A DNA stretch of 64,000 nt, taken from NCBI GenBank assembly GCA_041751425.1, contig JBGSXL010000013.1:134968-198967 (forward strand), in the 5' to 3' direction. Each line of letters starts with the position of its first letter. Positions within the stretch are counted from its first letter, which is position 1. Of the stretch, positions 60,344 to 64,000 are shown piece after piece. The notes beneath the pieces are model-generated. The model was not told the origin of the DNA and searched no databases. It saw only the letters and a program-made list of their open reading frames with translations. This DNA comes from JAVVEG01 sp041751425 (lineage in GTDB: Bacteria; Pseudomonadota; Gammaproteobacteria; Pseudomonadales; Pseudohongiellaceae). Both the position numbers and the translations under genes were made by a program.

Positions 60344-61176
60344 GCAGCGATAGCTGCCTGCACATTGTGGTGAATATGCAGCGGATTGATTGAACCAATA
60401 ATGACCGAGGAGATTCCGGGATGTTGAAAAATGAACTCCATTCGTTCATACACCGGATCGTTTCCGGAACCTGAAGACGACAGTGCATGACCACTGTCCA
60501 GCGCTTTTTTAATCAAGACACCTTTGCGAAGTTGCGTTGCGCGAGCAATAACTTTCTCATCTCCTGCATTGGCAGGATCGCAGGTCACCATTACCGCATC
60601 GGCTTGCTCAAGTGCCAGCATGCCACCTTCCGAAGTTTTGCTGGATATGCCAAATGCGCGAATTAATCCTGCTTCGCGACAACGAACAAGTTCAGCGAAA
60701 CAATCCGTATTATTGATGATCTCAGTATCGTTGCCGTCCGAATGCACCAGAACCAGATCCAGATAATCGGTACGCAAACGCTGCAGGCTGCGTTCAATGC
60801 TGCTACGTGTATGTGTGGCAGTGAAATCGAACTGAGAATTGCCATTCTCAAATTCTTCGCCAACCTTGCTGCAGATAATCCATTCCTTTCTGTCAGGCAA
60901 TAAGGTTCCCAGTCGCTCCTCGCTGTTGCCATATGCAGGTGCGGTGTCAATCAGATTGATGCCCAACTCTTTGGCAAGTTGAAGTATCAGTTGTACATCC
61001 ATATCATCGGGTATCTTGAATTGAGAGGGATACTTGACGCCTTGATTGCGACCAAACTTAACTGTGCCCAGACCCAGACAGGAAACGGATATGCCTGTGC
61101 TGCCAAGTTCCTTAAGCGGAAGCTCAGGCAAAGAGCTATGGCTTTTTTGAGCACTCTCGTTATTATCGGTACTCAT
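60310..61176 (-). CDS. Aldo/keto reductase
   Basis: 288 residues of the TIM-barrel AKR fold. The catalytic Asp and Tyr are in NLIDTAPAYGNSEERLG near residue 75, the Lys is in WIICSKVG near 95, and the family His position is in LDLVLVHSDG near 140. An NADPH-binding segment is near 240. It reduces an aldehyde or ketone. The start overlaps the upstream FAD oxidoreductase stop by ATGA, so they are co-translated and may form a redox pair. Confidence 0.88.
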   Translation of the reverse strand: MSTDNNESAQKSHSSLPELPLKELGSTGISVSCLGLGTVKFGRNQGVKYPSQFKIPDDMDVQLILQLAKELGINLIDTAPAYGNSEERLGTLLPDRKEWIICSKVGEEFENGNSQFDFTATHTRSSIERSLQRLRTDYLDLVLVHSDGNDTEIINNTDCFAELVRCREAGLIRAFGISSKTSEGGMLALEQADAVMVTCDPANAGDEKVIARATQLRKGVLIKKALDSGHALSSSGSGNDPVYERMEFIFQHPGISSVIIGSINPLHIHHNVQAAIAAHNAAHNSHKR

Positions 61177-62429
61177 GAGCGGATCTCATGCCAGCGTGGG
61201 CTTGCAAACCCCGGAAACCCGAATACACGCTTGAACTTTCCGGTTACGCTCGCGCTGTTATCAGATGAGGGCAGAATATTCTGTTCAAGAAGCGTCTTGC
61301 TGACTGCGTCGCCAAGGTTGGGACTTAGCGTCAGCTTTGTTGGCCAGGCGACCAGAAAATTGTTCCTGGTATCTACCCAGGCATTGTCAGGACGTTGGAG
61401 ATTCGCAACGCGCGGCTCTGCACGATCGATCAGGAAACTACCAAAGCGGGCTTTGCTGAAATCAACCCACGAGAAAGTTTTACTGAGCTGTTGTTTTGCC
61501 AACACTTGTTGTTGCTCGCTATCGAGCGTAACACCTTGCTCTGCAATCTCACCACCGATATACCAGATCCACTTTCGTAAACCTTTTGTGAGGCCTTCAG
61601 ATTCGAGTTCGGGTTCTCCGCCGGAACCAGGATGCGAGGTAAGAGTCAGCAAAGGTGTCATGCCGAAACTATCTCCGATGCAATGCACATAGACAGGTGC
61701 CGGATGTTCCATATGCACGTACACCATGTGCAAGGGGCGGCGCTGCATAGGCATCTGCTCCGCACGGATCTGCGCGAGCAACGCCTCATTACCCTCGCCG
61801 GCGCATAAAATGAAACGCTGCGCTTCAATGCGAACACTGCCCATTGTGCCCTGCGCCCGAACACAATCAATATCGCCATCGGCTCCGGGAAGCAGCTTAA
61901 GTTGCGGGCAATGAAAAATGCGATCCCGCCAGGGCCTGGCAAGCGTTTGCAGCAGTGACGGCGTATCAAGCACAAAATCGGACAACTGATAAAGCGTGCC
62001 TTGTACATCCGGGTGTTGGAAAAAATCAGGGTACTGTGAGCGCTGTAACGTATCGATGCGACCGTGCAGAGCCTTGCTGCCCAGAAAGGTTTTCAAACGC
62101 GAACGATAGCCGGAATTTGACCACATAAAATAGTGTGGTGATAGAACCCTGCACCCGGACAGATCGATTTCACCCGCACCAGCCAGGCACTGACGCCAGC
62201 GCTCAGGCATGTCAGCAATGACTGAGCTGGCCGGGCTCAATGCACCATTTAATGCGTACTTCAGGCCGCCGTGGATAATGCCTTGGGAAGCCAGAGTTTG
62301 CTCGCCACCCAGTGTGTTTTTTTCCAGCAATACAGCATCGTAACCGTCCTTGCTAAGACGATTCAATAGCCACAAGCCGGCGATGCCGCCGCCTACGATA
62401 GCGATCTGCGTTGCAATCGTTTCTTTCAC
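61173..62429 (-). CDS. FAD-dependent oxidoreductase (DAO family)
   Basis: 418 residues from GTG 62429; a TTG at 62450 is the alternative. The FAD-binding motif IAIVGGGIAGLWLLNRL is at about residue 9, then LLEKNTLGGEQTLASQGIIHGGLKYALNG near 35, as in DAO-family enzymes such as glycerol-3-phosphate dehydrogenase and L-2-hydroxyglutarate oxidase. It should oxidise a hydroxy- or amino-acid-like substrate. The substrate is unknown. It is divergent from waaA. Confidence 0.84.
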   Translation of the reverse strand: MKETIATQIAIVGGGIAGLWLLNRLSKDGYDAVLLEKNTLGGEQTLASQGIIHGGLKYALNGALSPASSVIADMPERWRQCLAGAGEIDLSGCRVLSPHYFMWSNSGYRSRLKTFLGSKALHGRIDTLQRSQYPDFFQHPDVQGTLYQLSDFVLDTPSLLQTLARPWRDRIFHCPQLKLLPGADGDIDCVRAQGTMGSVRIEAQRFILCAGEGNEALLAQIRAEQMPMQRRPLHMVYVHMEHPAPVYVHCIGDSFGMTPLLTLTSHPGSGGEPELESEGLTKGLRKWIWYIGGEIAEQGVTLDSEQQQVLAKQQLSKTFSWVDFSKARFGSFLIDRAEPRVANLQRPDNAWVDTRNNFLVAWPTKLTLSPNLGDAVSKTLLEQNILPSSDNSASVTGKFKRVFGFPGFASPRWHEIRS

Positions 62430-62448
62430 TCTATCTTCATCGCAAATC

Positions 62449-62499
62449 AATCCCGCGTCTTGAATTAAACCGGTATCTTAAACCATACCCGCATCTAAA
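62449..62499. repeat. Faint decayed repeat before waaA
   Basis: Three diverged segments of about 16-17 bases (ATCCCGCGTCTTGAATT, AAACCGGTATCTTAAA, CCATACCCGCATCTAAA) look related by eye. They lie in the 150-base gap between the divergent FAD oxidoreductase and waaA genes. No other signal is clear there. Confidence 0.35.
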
Positions 62500-62578
62500 C
62501 ATTTTCATCCTGATGGGCCGTATAGTAGCATGCAGCAGTGCGTGCGACACTCCAGCCGCAACGAGACGCAATCATAAA

Positions 62579-63880
62579 GTGAACAGATTCACCTACAACC
62601 TGTTGTTTCATCTGGCGCTGCCATTCATCCTGTTGCGATTGCTATGGCGCGCGCTGAAAGCACCGGCCTACGCGCGGCGCTGGGGAGAGCGGCTGGGAAT
62701 AGTTGGCAAAGCGCGAGCAGCACATGCTCAAAACCAGTGGATATGGATTCATGCCGTTTCCGTGGGTGAATCCGTAGCTGCTGCACCGCTGATAAGAAAA
62801 TTGCGCCAGGTGCGTCCGGAGTTTGGCATCGTTGTTACAACAATGACCCCAACCGGTTCCGAACGCGTGCAAGCTATGCTGGGCGATGATGTTTGCCATG
62901 TTTATGCTCCATATGACTATTCCGGTGCTGTTAAACGCTTTCTACGGTATTTCCACCCCGCACTGATTGTGCTGATGGAAACAGAGCTATGGCCGAACAT
63001 AGTCCACTACAGCAAACAAAGCGGCTCCAGAGTGATGGTGCTCAACGCGCGCTTGTCAGAGAAATCCTTTCGTGGCTACGAGAAGTTTTCGAAACTGGGT
63101 AAACCCATGTTGCAACAGATCGATTGCATAGCGGTACAGGCGGCTAATGATGCCGCGCGCTTTCAGAAACTGGGAGTTGCTGCAGAAAGTTTGCAAATTA
63201 CCGGCAGTATCAAGTTTGACGTGGAATTACCGCTGGATCTCGCAGAGAAAGCCGTACAGATGGCAGCATTGATCGAAGGCCAGCGACCAGTCTGGATTGC
63301 AGCGAGCACACGTAATCTTGGAGACGCAGCCGAGGAAGGAAAAATAATTGCTGCATACAAACATTGTCTGCGAACTATTCCTGATTTGCTGCTCTTGTTG
63401 GTGCCACGTCACCCGGAAAGATTCGTCGCTGTTGCGAGAATGTGCAAAGACGCGTCCCTGACTGTTGTGCGACGCAGCGATGCTCAGTCCATCAGCGAGC
63501 TCACTAATGTGTTCCTGGGTGACAGCATGGGAGAAATGCCGGTTTACTACAGCCTCAGCACTATCGCTTTCGTAGGTGGAAGTCTTGTAGACACAGGTTC
63601 TCAAAATGTACTTGAACCAGCAGCACTGGGCATTCCAATAATAACTGGCCCTTCCCGCTTTAACTTTCAAAGTATCTGTGAACAACTGGAAGAAGCCGGT
63701 GCATTGAAAGTCGTACAGAACGAAAAGGAACTGGCTGAAACTGTCATCGCCCTGTTGACCAACGAGGCCACACGCAAACAAATGGCTGCCGCGGGTCTAC
63801 AAACCGTCGCCGAAAACAAAGGCGCCCTGGAGCGCAGTCTGCAACTGGTACAAAAGCAGCTCGACGTTTCTGAACGCTGA
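62579..63880 (+). CDS. waaA: Kdo transferase (GT30)
   Basis: 433 residues from GTG 62579; the longer frame from 62411 is not like the family. It has a membrane-proximal N-terminus FTYNLLFHLALPFILLRLLWRA, then YARRWGERLG and IWIHAVSVGESVAAAPLI near residue 50 with the conserved Glu. The donor half contains VGGSLVDTGSQNVLEPAALGIPIITGP near 335. WaaA adds Kdo to lipid IVA, the step before the heptosyltransferases in this window. The ribosome binding site is weak (GAGACG). A palindromic element follows 13 bases after the stop. Confidence 0.94.
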   Translation: MNRFTYNLLFHLALPFILLRLLWRALKAPAYARRWGERLGIVGKARAAHAQNQWIWIHAVSVGESVAAAPLIRKLRQVRPEFGIVVTTMTPTGSERVQAMLGDDVCHVYAPYDYSGAVKRFLRYFHPALIVLMETELWPNIVHYSKQSGSRVMVLNARLSEKSFRGYEKFSKLGKPMLQQIDCIAVQAANDAARFQKLGVAAESLQITGSIKFDVELPLDLAEKAVQMAALIEGQRPVWIAASTRNLGDAAEEGKIIAAYKHCLRTIPDLLLLLVPRHPERFVAVARMCKDASLTVVRRSDAQSISELTNVFLGDSMGEMPVYYSLSTIAFVGGSLVDTGSQNVLEPAALGIPIITGPSRFNFQSICEQLEEAGALKVVQNEKELAETVIALLTNEATRKQMAAAGLQTVAENKGALERSLQLVQKQLDVSER

Positions 63881-63893
63881 ATGTCGAGTTGCC

Positions 63894-64000
63894 GGCGGGA
63901 GGGGGTTCGAATCGGGACACGCCCGCGAGTACATCCCTGTAGGGCTCGATCGCCCGCCATCCCTGGCGGTCGACGGTCCCGCTCCGAACCCCCTCCCGCC
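63894..64000. repeat. Nested palindromic repeat element after waaA
   Basis: A 25-base arm (63894-63918) starting GGCGGGAGGGGGTTCG is the inverted match, with two mismatches, of 63976-64000. The 57-base interior holds two perfect hairpins with the same loop: TACA-TCCC-TGTA (63930-63941) and CCGCCA-TCCC-TGGCGG (63954-63969). GC content is much higher than around it. This looks like an interspersed REP-like element. It may continue past the window. Confidence 0.65.

Noticed and set aside
63898..63920. GGTTCGAATC resembling a tRNA T-arm
   Set aside because: The flanks do not pair as a T-stem, and there is no acceptor, D- or anticodon arm; the bases belong to the arm of the palindromic element.

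Overview
The window is 64 kb of gammaproteobacterial chromosome of moderate GC (about half by eye), densely packed, with no rRNA, tRNA, prophage, insertion sequence or CRISPR array that I can see. No gene-free stretch exceeds 300 bases. The strongest taxonomic clue is gene order. glnE, waaF, waaC, waaG, waaP, a further sugar-kinase-like gene and a carbamoyltransferase run in the order known from the Pseudomonas LPS core locus, and hldE and waaA lie further along. The genus cannot be named from this. A marine or freshwater aerobic heterotroph outside Pseudomonas is a reasonable guess.

Region 1 (1-12777) is the least familiar part. A tightly packed plus-strand operon encodes a PEGA/SUMF1-fold protein (5' end outside the window), a small acidic secreted protein, a TolQ/ExbB/MotA-type channel subunit, an actin/Hsp70-like protein with a possible FHA-like tail, and two paralogous one-TM proteins with coiled coil and VWA domain. 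Two lipoproteins and an M48 lipoprotein protease follow. The TM helices of the VWA proteins carry an FLDV(M/I)SCGFGA motif that resembles the proton-carrying helix of ExbD/TolR/MotB. I read this as a possible proton-driven envelope machine that uses VWA domains, and it is my main candidate for an undescribed system. A 2-hydroxyacid dehydrogenase and a translationally coupled pair (NqrB/RnfD-like protein with Sel1-type tail, and a second SUMF1-fold protein) follow.

Region 2 (12782-27865) contains uup (minus strand), a GspE/PilB-type ATPase, glnE and the LPS inner-core operon waaF-waaC-waaG-waaP-double kinase-carbamoyltransferase, ending with a small methyltransferase.

Region 3 (27945-53025) is a mosaic of mostly single genes and short operons lying between the two halves of the LPS locus: a PPOX protein, racemase, VOC, SRPBCC, cupin dioxygenase, PQQ dehydrogenase with GFA protein, DksA-like factor, DUF418 protein, rlmA, class D beta-lactamase, haloalkane dehalogenase, serine hydrolase, AbgT transporter, an NHL/Baeyer-Villiger monooxygenase/amidase operon, yaeQ, yebC, a PAS-GAF-GGDEF protein and an epoxide hydrolase. 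It suggests small-molecule catabolism and detoxification.

Region 4 (53070-63880) returns to envelope genes: a GT-C membrane protein coupled to an LpxL-type acyltransferase, hldE coupled to a chromate-type transporter, sppA, an aldo/keto reductase with an FAD oxidoreductase, and waaA, followed by a palindromic repeat element that reaches the window edge.

A cross-cutting observation is that several gene boundaries carry decayed tandem repeats of period 14-18 bp. At two of them the repeat unit itself contains a Shine-Dalgarno sequence and a start codon.
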